Shown here piece after piece: positions 21,621 through 33,086 of a DNA stretch of 64,000 bases; the stretch's first letter is position 1, and every line of letters begins with the position of its first letter. The stretch spans positions 19,327,257-19,391,256 of the forward strand of contig JAJEKV010000013.1 in assembly GCA_021234155.1 (NCBI GenBank), in the 5' to 3' direction. This DNA comes from Isoetes taiwanensis. Its lineage: Eukaryota; Streptophyta; Lycopodiopsida; Isoetales; Isoetaceae. Both the position numbers and the translations under genes were made by a program. A model generated the notes under the pieces. That model saw only the letters and a list, made by a program, of their open reading frames with translations, was not told where the DNA came from and searched no databases.

Positions 21621-22060
21621 TCTCCCGAAGAGGGAAGGCCAAGGCCAAGTCTTTTTATAGTCACGATAGATCGAGGGGAGCACCCACAATTTTCGTCTCC
21701 AAGAATGGTCGAGATGTTGAAGCTCAAAGCCATTGAAGTCCAAAGCCGAACCCCGGGTGTTGCCAAAGCGGGGCAATGAGACACAAAGGCAGCAAGAGGA
21801 TAAATTTTGACATCGACCGCCCGGGGATCAACATCCAAATGGGGCGAAAGTGATGAACATGGAGGAAGTATGATTTGATCATCGGCGTGGAGTACCCCGC
21901 TCGCAAACAAAGACCATCATCGACCTTGGAAACCGTAAAGTGACCTTGGCGGCCAACGGCAAGATCATAGAGATTGCGGTAAGGAAGTTGCTCCCTATCA
22001 TGCAATGCATGTCTAGTAAGGACAAACTTAGGGGCGACGGATGCAAATAAAATTACCCAC
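21621..22060 (+). pseudogene. Element B protease remnant
   Basis: Collinear with A 37500-37840. It includes YDLIIGVEYPA (21867-21899) and a damaged IDLGNRKVTLAANGKIIEI block. Aspartic protease normally matures Gag-Pol. The active-site D-S/T-G is not readable. Confidence 0.6.
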
Positions 22061-22268
22061 GAGTGCAAAGCTGATACGGGGAAGAGCGGGTAGTAGCTTT
22101 ATGACTCTCGAGAAGATGGGGAAGGAAGTTCGACTAGACACGGATCATCGAGCCTCCAATACGTGTTCCGCTAAACCACATCTCAAACCGAGGCGGTGAA
22201 GGTGGATGGAGTTTCTCGAAGAATCTGATTTTGTTATAGTTTATGTCGAGAAAGCTCAATGTGGTAGC
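22061..22268 (+). pseudogene. Element B protease-to-RNase H deletion junction
   Basis: Soon after the conserved CATGCAATGCATGTCTAGTA block the sequence jumps to VRLDTDHRASN and WMEFLEESDFV, the end of RNase H in A (about 39145-39245). Everything between, including the whole reverse transcriptase present in A (37840-38760), is missing. B is therefore RT-less. It runs into element F after GTGGTAGC. Confidence 0.75.
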
Positions 22269-24993
22269 GAGGGGTTTCCCTTAAGGAAAACATTTAAGAG
22301 TGTAAATTTAGAACATGCGGCGAATTATGTAAATTAAAGGATAGCTACTATAGGCGAATTTTCTCTTTCATGCCATTTATAATGTAGCACCCAAGGCGAG
22401 TTTCTCAAATAATTTAAAAGCACTAGTACATAGAATAAAAAAAAGGCAACTTTAAAGTTTTTTGCATTTTGAAAAGTTCGATTGTAATTTCACTGTATAG
22501 ACGCAATAATTGACAATGGACGCAATAGTCTAAAAGACATACGCATATAAAAATAAAAGGCATACTTAAAAGAGATACTAATCTTTGAATGAAGCCAACA
22601 AAGAAATATGGTTATCATAAACATTTCAGGTTTTAGAGCGTAAGAATTTTTCTTTGAATGTAGCATAATCAATATAACATATGGCCTCCAGTTTCATTAT
22701 AAGCAAAAAAGTAGCCACAAAATGATAAGATATTTTTCATGTCATCTTCAAAGTGGCAACCTCAAGAACTAAAGCAACCTAGATCAAAGTCTAGCCAAAC
22801 AACCAAATTAGCTAGAAATACATATTTGTTCTTTATGGTGGACGCATCAAAAGCAAGAAGAAGTCTTCCATAAATTTAAAGATTCTTTTGAAAGTAAATT
22901 CTTGATCTTGAACATTAACATAAGAACATCTTTTAGATAGCAAAAACATCACATCTCTAACTAATTGTGAGCTCGATCTAGTGAGCCAAGGTTTAAACAT
23001 TAGCGTAAGAACATCTTTCAGATAGCAAAAACATCACCTCTAACTAATTGTGAGCTCGATCTAGTGAACCAAGATTCTGCAAGCTACTGCCACAGATTGT
23101 GAATTAAAAAATAATGACTGTTTATTGGTACAGGTTTGTGCCTATAAATTGAACCTCAAAATAGTTTATCAAATTCAATAACTTACGGGCTTTATCACAA
23201 ATGCGTTATGGCATCAACTAGTTGCATATGCTGTTTGCAATCACCTGCAATTAAGCAACAAATTCACTGACATGCCTCGATAAAAGAGAACTTGTAGAAT
23301 TTTAGAGGCATGTGATGTAAAATAGTGACAGCATACAAAGAAAGCCAAAAGAAAGCTTTGAATTGTTGAAGAAGATGACAGAATCAAAGATCCGCTTTTA
23401 TTATACCAAAGATACCAATAGCAAAAGGAAAGGATAACACCGACAACCTAAATAACTTACAAATCTTGTCACAAAGGAATCATGGCATCAATTTTGTCGC
23501 ACATGTTGTTGACCCACCGCACCGCACTATGCACTGTTCCCGTTATTTTACTTGTTCACAAGCTAGTCTTCGCTAACGACCAACGTCGCCTTTAACATTA
23601 TCAATTCCCAATCCAAGTTGCATATCAACCCCCGGACAACCCGATCTTGACAGTTTGACTTTGTAATGACAAAACTTTTCAAAAGTCATCTAAAACCATT
23701 ATAAGTAAATATTGGCATTCCAAATGTCAACCATGTTTTAATATAAAAAGTGCAAGCACTAACGGCTCTACATATGGCGGTGTGGAACACCATTTATTTT
23801 AAACTCTAGCCACAATAAATCTATAGAAGCTTCATTCCTACATCAGCCTTCCGAATTCAAGCAAAGCAATAGCGATTTTTGTGTTCTTGGTTTAGTCATT
23901 TTGTTTCTAGTTTATGGCAAATGATGCAAGCCTCATAAAGATTGAACTGACCACTATTCTTGAGCAACTCATATTCTTTGACATTGAATTATTTGTTTTT
24001 GGTAGATTTTCAAAATTTCCAATCAAGAATCAGACATATACTTTATGAATACCGTTCTCTATTTGGTTTTCTATCAAATATCATGCCTTTTAAGATAAGA
24101 TAAATAGGAAAGGAAGGTATCCCCGACTTTGGCCTAAAGCTTGATATTCCAGGGCCCGTCTGACCTCTTTTAAATCCTTGGGTAAATTAATACATATAAA
24201 AAAACTACTGGTTGAACTTTTTAAGGTAGCAGAAGAATGTGAAATCGAACATATCTCACTTGACAAAGATTCCCGGTAACCGCTAAGGATCGATGTGTCT
24301 AGACATCCAAATCTAGACATCCGTTGTCTTTCATTTGGTGTCCCAAGCATTTAACTACTGCTTTTAAGATGTAGGACAAATGTGTTATTTGAGGAAAATA
24401 TAGTACCTTACCATTTCTGTGCCCTTCACATTGAAGTGAACGGCAAGCAAATGTAGCTTTTGGCAAAATATTTGCACAGAGGAAAATGTATCTGGAACGC
24501 AGGATCAAACCTAAGAAAACAAACTCCACAAATCTTGGATGACCTAAAAATTACTCACATTTCGTTCTTCTTTATTACCGATTATCACCGAAGTCTCGAT
24601 TTCCAGAAAATGAAATGGCTCTGAAAGGATTTCGAAACATAAAACAATGATTCAGATCATAGAAACTAAGTAAAATTTAAGATAGATTTTGTACCTGGCC
24701 TGTAGCTTGAGGAAGTTGTAAACGACCTGCTGCTGGTGGATGACCGTTTGATAATAGTGGGCGAATCTGTGGAATCATCGATCTCTCAAATCGAGGCTTA
24801 ATATGCACAAGTCCGCCAGAGTGGAGTAGGGCTTAATTCGAGTCAGTAAGGCCGGAGCTCATTTCGTAGAAGAGGGGGCTAAGGCTTTAAAATAATAAAT
24901 GAGGCAACCTACTAAGCCTTCGCGATTGAAAATCATTGAAGTTCTCAAAAAACGAGATTATAGCGTAATATTCGGCCTTTAAGGGAAACCCCG
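22269..24993. mobile_element. hAT-like non-autonomous DNA transposon F
   Basis: Exact 8-bp target duplications GTGGTAGC flank it (22261-22268 and 24994-25001). Terminal inverted repeats are GAGGGGTTTCCCTTAAGG at the left and CCTTTAAGGGAAACCCCG at the right. Element A at the homologous place reads continuously, confirming an insertion. An 8-bp duplication with a GGGG-containing end fits hAT. No transposase is readable. The interior is AT-rich with a tandem duplication at 22911-23073. Confidence 0.85.
22911..23073. repeat. Tandem duplication of about 80 bp inside F
   Basis: 22911-22990 and 22996-23073 are nearly identical (both contain CTAACTAATTGTGAGCTCGA). The function is unknown. Confidence 0.9.
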
Positions 24994-25001
24994 GTGGTAG
25001 C

Positions 25002-25960
25002 AGATGCGCTCAAGGCATCCTCGACAACAAGAGTCCACCTAACATGAAATCTCAACGCCACAAGCGAAGTTCGAAGGAAATCGAAGAAACCTTTGCCGAC
25101 AGATGCAGACTTCAAGGAGGGTGGGCGAGCATGTGCGCAGAGGCAAGAACGAGATAAGGAGAGGGAGACCTTCAAGAATTTTAAGAAGGAAGGTAACCTT
25201 TGTACCATAAGAATAAGTTGTGTGCTTGAGTCATCGAGTGAGGAAGTTGATTCTCCACAACACCCACAACAGTCAATAGTCGGCCGCAGATTTATGAAGA
25301 CATATTTCAAAGCGCAGAAGTTATTATTGGCCGGGGATGAAGAAGCCGATAGCTCGCTACATCAAAGAGTGTCACCGTGGTCGCCAGACGAAGGCGCAGC
25401 ATCTTCGAATTCCGTGAGCATTGAACCATTAGCGTGCCGAACGTAAGTGGGGAAGTCATCAAGATGGACTTCATAACAAGGCTCTTGAGGACAAAGAAGA
25501 GGAAAAGATGCCCCGATGGTTGTGGTCGGCAAGTCAGTCGAAGATGGCATACTTTGTGCCCTGCAGACCACCCAGAGCATAGCCTTAGATATCTAACTCT
25601 CTCTCACCAAGGAAATCTTCGTGCTCCATGGTATACCAAGAGAGATCATCTCCCACGAGACCCGGTTCATGAGTGCCTTTTGGCGGGATCTTCGCTGACG
25701 ATCCGCACCAAGCCGTCCATGAGCACGGCCTATCACCCTCGACGATGGGCAAAACGTAAGGGACCAACAAAATCTTGGAAGATATGCTAAGAAACTATGT
25801 CTGGAACAAGCAAAGTAAGTGGGAAGATTACATGAGCAATGTTGCAACCGTAATATAAGCATGTGCATAGGGGAAGGACACGCGATTAAAGGTAGAAGTG
25901 AACATGGGTGAAGATGAGATCATCAGGGATGTTCTCTAACTTAAACCCTTTGGACCATGA
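25002..25960 (+). pseudogene. Element B integrase, frameshifted
   Basis: Integrase blocks collinear with A: FMKTYFKA (25291-25314, zinc-binding domain area), EVIKMDFITRL (25454-25486, first catalytic D region), HGIPREIISH-type sequence near 25629-25660, then STAYHP (25717-25734) and a QTEG-like region with ILEDM and WKNQSKWEDY remnants to 25850. Integrase inserts the cDNA. Frame changes make it inactive as read. After a short tail the CACTA element E interrupts. Confidence 0.7.
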
Positions 25961-25999
25961 TGCACTCACTACAAGAGAATGTCTGTTCTGCGTCAGAAA

Positions 26000-26350
26000 A
26001 TGCGTCAGAAAATTCTTATGGGTTTTTCCCTGTGAGGTTCGAATTTTAATTTTCTCGACGAAAAATACCGACGAAAATCGACGAAAATTTTTCTCGACTA
26101 ACAATGTGACTTAAAAAATCGGACGATAAATTGATCGAATTTAAAAAGTCCGACGAATAATCGACACAAAATTTGACTAATAATCCGACGAAAAATATGA
26201 CTTAAAAATCGATTTTAAAAATCGACGAATGTTTTCGACGATTAACCCGACGAAAGTCCGGCCGAATAATATGACCTAAAAGTCCTCGACGATTAATCGA
26301 CGATAATTTAATTTAATGTTCTAACGATTTTTTTCGTCAGTATATTCATC
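26000..26350. repeat. CACTA E left subterminal repeats
   Basis: Many copies of a GACGAAAA/TCGACGA core and its complement TTTTCGTC/TTCGTCAG. Such arrays bind the transposase accessory protein in En/Spm elements. Confidence 0.8.
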
Positions 26351-27583
26351 AGAATATTCGTCAGTATATCTAACATGGCATTTTTTAGCTTTAGGTCAGC
26401 ATTATAGGTTTCCATACTTATTTCTATGAGTTGCATGACTTCATACATACCAAAGGAATAAGAAATGCTCATATGCATGTAGATATGAAACATTTTACAA
26501 CCTATGTCAAACATATCAAATAGTTAGATGAGGTAAATTGTACAATGTTATCTTGCCTTTGGAAAGGAGACTTAATTAAGGAGAAGTCATTTCATGTTTA
26601 TCGATCTTTAATTAAGGGCTTGCAAGTTGAATTGGATTTCTTGAAAGGTTGATGAGTTTGTAGGCTATCATCTTGTGTATCAATTTTTGTCAACATTTCT
26701 CTATTATCTTGCAACTAAGTATCAACAAGAAATTGTAAACAATTTAAAGAAACAGATGAGAACGCTGGAGCAAGGGGTCAAGTGTTTTAGATGAGATCAA
26801 ATTGTGGACCTTTGTGTTAACGGAAACGATCGTGGGGAGTAGTAGAGTGGATATTAGCATGACAATGCTGCTGGACAGCAGCAAGTGCATGGCACAACAG
26901 GTGCAACACAAGGAGCACTATGCAATAAAAATAATGTTAAGTGGGCACCATGGCATTTGGTTAACGTTGGTCTCTACAACAGCAATGGTGGACTTCTAAG
27001 AAAGGTTGAGCATATCACATGGTCTAGGATTATGATGGGTCTGTGAAGTTGAAAGTCTCTGCCCCATGAGCCTATAGTAATGCTGACAAACAATGGCTGA
27101 CGGTATGAAATAGTGACAATGGAGTATCCATTTGTTAAGGGAACACATATCATGTTAAATTAAAGTAGCCAACCTTAATATATTAGAATAAACCATGAAA
27201 ATCCAGTGGACCCAAATAATTATGAAAAAAATAGAGCAAGGGTATTTTTTTCTTTAGCATGTTTCAGGTATTCTGCATTTGCGCCGTCTCGGTTTTAGGG
27301 CTCGTTTGGAAGCAAGAACCAAGATGTTCACACAGGGCAATCGCCCCAACTTCAAATCATGATTGCAGCATCTGATTATCATGGACACATAGGCAAATCA
27401 AACAGGAGGGATGGAATATCCGGACAAATCATCCAGGGGGATGGCTATCTGATAGCAATGAGCCGGAAATGGCTAGTTTGGAAAGAAATAGGTCAGTGCA
27501 TATCTTGTTACTGCATTTTACCTTTAATCGTATTTCATAAAAATGTGATTGTATCAGACTAAGCTAAGCACTATTTGGCTCAG

Positions 27584-27944
27584 GCGCCCTCCTTTGGCCG
27601 CCGTAATGACGAAGCACAAGCTCACTAGATTGGCACTTCCGGATCTTATCAAGCAGGCAGGGATTGATTTTGCTGCCATACGCAGGAGCAAAGGGGAAAC
27701 GCTTGCACAGCCTAGTAAACAGCTGCTCATGGATATTGTGGAGAAATATAACCTAGTATCCACTGAGCAGGTTGCTAGAAAGGAAGAAGGGATTATCAAA
27801 TTCATCTCCAAAAGTACTGATGGGGGAGGCAAGAACACACAAGGATCTGATATACAAAGTGTGGCAGACTCTCTAGCAGAGCAGCAGGACGTTTTGTCAG
27901 ATGGAGAAGATTCGGAGGACAATGAGGAGCTGCTACTTAACCAG
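27584..27944 (+). pseudogene. Exon-like coding segment inside CACTA E, possibly captured host exon
   Basis: A 361-nt open segment is bounded by an acceptor (TTTGGCTCAG|GCG) and a donor (AACCAG|GTTC). It encodes about 120 residues: a hydrophobic and basic N-terminal part with LTRLALPDLIKQAGIDFAAI, a middle with QLLMDIVEKYNLVS, and a very acidic end (LSDGEDSEDNEELLLNQ). I do not recognise the family. Codon quality and clean splice borders in an otherwise non-coding AT-rich element suggest a captured gene fragment. It could instead be part of an element-encoded protein. Confidence 0.45.
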
Positions 27945-29684
27945 GTTCTTTTGAGTATATAGTGTTAAAATCTTGCAGTAATGGAAGCTTGAGTAATTCC
28001 TTAAAAATTGAGTAGGCTCTGTGTTCCTCTCTGTTATAACTTTGCAAGTTATTAAGGTATTCCAGTTTTACATGTAGCAGACCCTTGTATTTAATGGCTG
28101 CCCCGTGTATTTAATGGTGTTTAATTCCCAAGTATTTAATGGTTGTTTTACCATCTTCTATTCTGCACTAATGTTACGCATGCCTGATTTTTCAAGAGAC
28201 TTTTCCTTTAATTTGTAGTGTTAATAAAACCAAGCAGACCCGCGGTAAACTGCAAACTGAGCAAAACTGAGCGGTACTTAGACCCGCGGTTCCTTGCAAA
28301 TTGCTGATACTTGGTGAGCGAATATCAGGTTAGCAAATACCATTTGGTAATATGTTCTAAGATACATGGAAATAAATGATTATACAAGTTTTATAGTTTA
28401 TGTGTTGCATAAATTTCTCAAATAGGCAGAAATATGTATTTGCGTTTGCCATTTAACCTTGTTCAATTCTGGAATTTTGAGCATAAGAAATTATGGCTGT
28501 AATTTTTGCGATGACACTTAATTAAATTCATTCTACCTAATTCGTTTGTGCCCTTGCTCGATGAAGTTAACTTGGCTTACAGCTTTACATCCCAGCTTTA
28601 CATTCCAGACGAAACTTTGTTTTGCTACAGAGTGTGATCTCAAACTGCCAATGGCGAATGCTGGAAAATCATCTACTGAATTTTGAAATGCTGATGTGCA
28701 ATTAGAGGACGTGACGGACGAGTTTTCTAAGGTCTGATTCACTCGTTTATATATTTTACATTGATTGGTACGGTTTACAAATAGGTGATGCACAAATAGG
28801 TGATGCACAAACGCAACTTGTGCCCCATTATTTTTTAGATATATGCCTATGCCTCCATAGCAAAAGTGCATCTAGAAACTTTACTTTCATGCATTTGTAT
28901 GCCGGATTCTCCATAGAAAAGAATGTATTTTCTTCTTTTAAGACATTGTCTAAGGTAATTAAACTTAGATAAAATCTGCAGTACTTTTAAGTTGTTTGAG
29001 ATCTTGCTTGCAGCTCAACACTTGCATAAAATTAGAGAAGGTATATGTAAGTGTTGAATCAATAAGTTCTTGCTCGTAGCTTCTTGGCTTTCAATTTGTG
29101 TTATTTTGATAATTGTGAATGAAAAGAATAGATTGGAATCTATGAATTTAATTTTTCGAGAAATATTGTAGGATTACAAAAGTCTAGAGAACCTTCTTCT
29201 CTATACATGATGCTGCAAAGGTTCTTTATACATGATGCTGCGTATAATATGGATGGTCAACTCAAAATGAAAAGGTATATTTCAATATTTTCTATCTTCC
29301 AAGTTTTTATTCTTGTCTAGTTCTTATTCTAACGATAGCTTGACTGTTTAGGACACCGTAAGGGAGTTATGAAAAAATATTTCTTGAAGACTGCAGTTGA
29401 AGCATTCTTTGAAGACTTTGGATTTCTTCTTTTTTCATGCTGCTGAAGTTTGGTGGAGCCCATTGTCTCAAGATCTTTGTTCGTATTGTAAAGATTACCT
29501 ATTCGTGACATGTAACTATGATTTGATTTAAATACAAAAATTTGTCTTTTATATACACTCTTATTTATCTCTTTATAAATTTGTACCCCATTAAATTCAA
29601 GCACTATTAACGAATAAAACAGTAGCCTTGCATAATGACGAATAAAATACTAATGAAGCATATGATAGATATTATATTGTGACA

Positions 29685-29972
29685 CAAATCGAAATCGAAA
29701 CTTCTGACGAAAAAACTGACGAAAAAATTGACGCTAAATCTGACGAAAAATATGACGAAAAATGCGACGAAAATTCTGACGAAAAATCTGATGCTAAATT
29801 TGACGATTTTGCGTCAGAAAATCTGACGAAAAGTCTGACGCAAAAATCGGCGATTTTTTCGTCGAGAAAATATCGTCGAGAATATCGTCGACCATATGAG
29901 TTTGGGCAATTCTCTATCGTGAAGGGTTTCGACGATTTTTTCCGACGCGAAAACATGTTTTCTCTTGTAGTG
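29685..29972. repeat. CACTA E right subterminal repeats
   Basis: About ten direct copies of a 10-12 bp TGACGAAAAA unit at 29702-29840, then inverted units (TCGTCGAGAA) up to the terminal TCTCTTGTAGTG. Confidence 0.88.
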
Positions 29973-30601
29973 ATCGGGGTATACATGACGGGGAGGTCAT
30001 GCATAAGGTAGCACCAATCATGGGCCATGATAGGATCGCCCTAAGCGACCCATGCAGCTTAAACCCTCACGGGCCATGATCGAGTGCGTAGTATAGGCAT
30101 TATAGGGCACTGTCTCCACGGCCACGATGGAAGAAGCATCCTCTTCTCTACGCCAGGAGATTAGTCATGCATTCATTTAGTTAAATAGATGGGTGGTTAC
30201 CTTATAACCATAATTTTATTTTATTAATAATTAAAATGGTACTAACGTAGTATCGACTTTTGCAGCCAATAGAGCCAGGAGGGGGCAAGGAGGTCGAATA
30301 AGACTTGCAACACAATTTTGTTGGAATGTGTTGCAAGGAATGAAGACTACCTCGAAGGATAATTGTATATGAAATTGCTAAATCTGGATAAACTTCAATG
30401 TTGTATTAAGTGAAGCTAGTAAGTACCTTACTTTAATGAAGTATGAATTACTTTAATGAAGTATGAATTGATAAGTTATTGGTATAATGTGATGTCGTAG
30501 TAATGTTTTAAAAATATTACCTTAGGGTAATTCTAATAATTCTGTAAGTATAATAATAATAAATTGTATGCATCAAGTTGGTTGCAGGACAAGAAGATCC
30601 C
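29973..30601 (+). other. Element B 3' non-coding region before the polypurine tracts
   Basis: Collinear with A 48232-48629: both contain ATGGAAGAA, ACTAACGTAGT and GACTTGCAACACA. No readable frame remains. It includes a direct duplication of ACTTTAATGAAGTATGAATT near 30430-30470. Confidence 0.6.
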
Positions 30602-30654
30602 AAGGTGGGGAGACCCACGATGCTGCGGACAACATCATTTTAAGGTGGGGAGAA
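30602..30654 (+). other. Doubled polypurine tract, element B
   Basis: AAGGTGGGGAGA at 30602-30613 and AAGGTGGGGAGAA at 30642-30654 are 40 bp apart; the second abuts the 3' LTR and is the expected plus-strand primer. Element A has the same spacing (48630 and 48670). Confidence 0.75.
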
Positions 30655-32159
30655 TGTGACGTTCAAAACATTTATACGGTCGGGGCATTATATCATTATC
30701 GCATCGTCACGCAAATATACGCCATTCAAAAGATTGGCGCGGTAATGACATGGCGTAGCTAAGCAAGTAGTGCCCTAGGGGGAAACTTGCAAGTGTGTGC
30801 ACATTTATGCATGTATGCACTTTAACCCACTTGAATAATAGTGGGCATCTCAAGGGTCGTTGGAAACCCTAACCCTAACTTATAGCCTATGTAAGGCATT
30901 CAAACCCTAACTTTCCATTTCCGTCCACAGCCTTCTAGAGCTCCGTTTCGCTTGCTCCAAGAGCCAATCTCGACTCCCAAAGTCTGTCTGAGCAGCCTAG
31001 CTCATCATCTTTCCCTTCGGACTTCATCTTCAAGCAGTTCTGCAGCATGGACGTGTTCAGAGCAGGAGGCGCAAGCCAGGGATCAGGTATTTTGCCAATT
31101 CAATAATCTAATCCGCCTCCCAGGCATAGTGTAAGTAGGTTTAGCCTATTGAATTGCCCATAGCAGCCATCTAGACCTCTAGATACCAAGCCATAACTAA
31201 AGAACCTAACTTCTGTGATTTGGATTAAATCTTATTCTTTAGTTCTTCTATGATATGTATGTGATGATGATCTCTGTGGAATTGGGAAGGGGGTAGAGGC
31301 CCTAAAAGCCTAGTAGTTGATGCTCCTAGCTAGTCCTCTTTAATGCACTATTAAATTCGGCCTGTACAAGAGCCACACCTGGTTGTGGATGGAGGGGCCA
31401 GACTGGCTTATAAGGAGGTTCATGTCCTGGCTCATGATCACGTCCCTCTGGTAGTAAAGCCTATCGGGGACTACAGTGCACTAGACCTAATGCTTTGCCC
31501 TTTAGCGTGGGGCTTTTTGCATGGGTTGACACTCTTGGGGTGTACACCTTCCATGGAGTTGATTCGAGTGCGGGGCGGTGGCCCTCTAATCACCTTGAGT
31601 CAAAGATGACATGCCTCTGGTGGGAGCAATCCCTACCTGCCCCATTGGAACTGGGGAGATGCAACCCAGGAGTAGCCCCTCTGGCTATGCATCCGGCGGG
31701 CTACAGTCAGGTCCCAAGACTTTTCAACCTACTCTGCAAAGTGTGCACAGGAGGGGCAGATGGAGTGGACTACCCTAAGCCATGTTCTTATGCCAGCCAA
31801 ATCCAATTGCCATGAATTCTGTCTGCAATGAGCCATCAGTCATCCCCCTTGAGTCTGAGCCTTGGGTAGGATCTCCATATGTGATGTACTGATCTCTGTC
31901 TATGCAGATATGTGCATGGTGAGCTATCCTTTGTGATGGTCATGTGATGTTGATGTATGTATACTTACATGTATGTTACGCTTTATGTGACTAGGTAGGC
32001 CCCGAGGGAGGGGGTAAATGACCCCTTCATTCTTCCTTTGGAACTTCGTCAAGGGCTTGCGGATTGATACGGAGGCCTTGTATCGCCTTTGAAGCTGGTA
32101 TGGGGATGAACTGTTTGTATACGGTGAGCAATAACCGTATATGAGTAGGGGACGTCACA
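30655..32159 (+). repeat. Element B 3' LTR
   Basis: It starts TGTGACGTTC and ends GACGTCACA, followed by the AGGTG target duplication. 1505 bp, matching the 5' LTR length within one base. Confidence 0.93.
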
Positions 32160-32383
32160 AGGTGATTGTATTGATATATTTGTTATTATGTGCTCATGTT
32201 TATTCACGCTTCGCTAGATTAGGGTCAAGAAGGGAGACGGATTGATTGACACATCCACTCTTCCCTTCTTTGGCTCATTCAGGAGTGGTGTCGTGGATGG
32301 CCCCTCGCTAGTTTGGTGAGAGGGGAATGCTCGCCTTTCCCGATACGATGTCCGCATCATATAAGGAGTAGGGGGCGTCCGCG
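32160..32383 (+). repeat. Element A 5' LTR, second part
   Basis: It continues A's 5' LTR after B and matches 58612-58804 in its distal part. It ends with a mutated GGGGGCGTCCGCG where the 3' copy has GGGGACGTCACA. Hairpin ATACGATG/CATCATAT is at 32343-32362. Confidence 0.88.
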
Positions 32384-32384
32384 G

Positions 32385-32396
32385 TGGTATCAGAGC
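32385..32396 (+). other. Primer binding site, tRNA-iMet type, element A
   Basis: TGGTATCAGAGC directly after the LTR end, same as element B. Confidence 0.92.
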
Positions 32397-32602
32397 ATGA
32401 TCTTGGTAGACCAAGATCGTGCTAACGACCATTTTCCCATAGGACTAACATTAGACTTCCGTCTTGGGAACAACCATCCAAGCAAGAACCTCGAAAATTG
32501 GGGAAATTTTTTTCCAATCTCTAATGTAGCAATAGGTTAATGCTAAGTTAGTAGTAAGTTTTAGCAAAAACCCAACCAAATTTGGCCAAAAAGAGGTGAC
32601 CC

Positions 32603-32862
32603 CTCACAGAGTGCGCCCAGACCAAATCCGCCATTTTTAGATTTGCTCCCCGCGCACTGTGTGAGTTGTGGACCCATGTTGACCTAGTTAGATGCATAAT
32701 TTAGCTAATCTGATAGTGCAGTTCAGCTTATCCCTTAGATTCTAGCTAGTTTTGCATGTTAAAATGCTAAGAAAAATTGGACCCCAAAAGAGGTGATACC
32801 TCACAGAGTGCGCCCAGACCAAATCCGCCATTCTCGGATTTGCTCCTCGCGCACTGCGTGAG
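32603..32862 (+). repeat. Element A hairpins 1 and 2 (first module)
   Basis: Hairpin 1 (32603-32665) has outer arms CTCACAGAGTGCGC/GCGCACTGTGTGAG (13 of 14 pairs) and inner arms CAAATC/GATTTG. Hairpin 2 (32800-32862) has the same left arm with GCGCACTGCGTGAG (12 of 14) and inner CAAATCCG/CGGATTTG, a perfect 8-bp stem with a 7-nt loop. They start 197 bp apart. The outer arms resemble those of B, while the inner stem has a wholly different sequence. Confidence 0.88.
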
Positions 32863-32970
32863 TGGTGGATGCTTTTTGGCCACATAAACCTAATGTATTC
32901 ATCATATCTACACTAATATCTCCTAGAATGGCATACTATGGAATTGCAGGTCCAAACCCTAAATTACCTC

Positions 32971-32983
32971 TACCTATAAGTAG
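32971..32983 (+). promoter_or_regulatory. Internal TATA-like box 1, element A
   Basis: TACCTATAAGTAG lies 109 bp after hairpin 2 and about 115 bp before the ORF-I ATG (33087), mirroring element B. Confidence 0.5.
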
Positions 32984-33086
32984 ACAATTAGGGTTCCTCA
33001 TTTACCCTCATCTCCTCCAGCAAACAGCTCCTCGTCCCAGAAGACGATTTTTAGGTGCCAGGAGTCGGATTGCATTGATATAAAAC

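Larger units (their letters stand above)
25967..29972. mobile_element. CACTA (En/Spm-type) transposon E, non-autonomous
   Basis: The left end is CACTACAAGAGAA and the right end is TTCTCTTGTAGTG, perfect CACTA-type inverted termini. Both ends are followed inward by dense subterminal repeats with a TCGACGAAAA or TGACGAAAAA core. The 3-bp flanks (ACT left, ATC right) do not match exactly. No Tnp1/Tnp2-like transposase is readable in 4.0 kb, so it depends on a helper. It carries an exon-like segment. Confidence 0.92.
14532..32159 (+). mobile_element. Ty3/gypsy element B, nested in the 5' LTR of A
   Basis: It is flanked by target duplications GGGTG (14527-14531) and AGGTG (32160-32164); the other LTR of A reads AAGGTGATTG at the same place, without insertion. 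LTRs are 1504 and 1505 bp. The interior has primer site, two hairpin/TATA modules, two extra ORFs, gag, protease remnant and integrase, but no reverse transcriptase. It is further interrupted by F and E. Without those it is about 10.9 kb. It is a sister subfamily of A, with homologous but clearly divergent LTRs. Confidence 0.9.

Noticed and set aside
29679-30011. 110-codon plus-strand frame rich in SDEK repeats
   Set aside because: Translation of CACTA subterminal repeats, not a protein gene.
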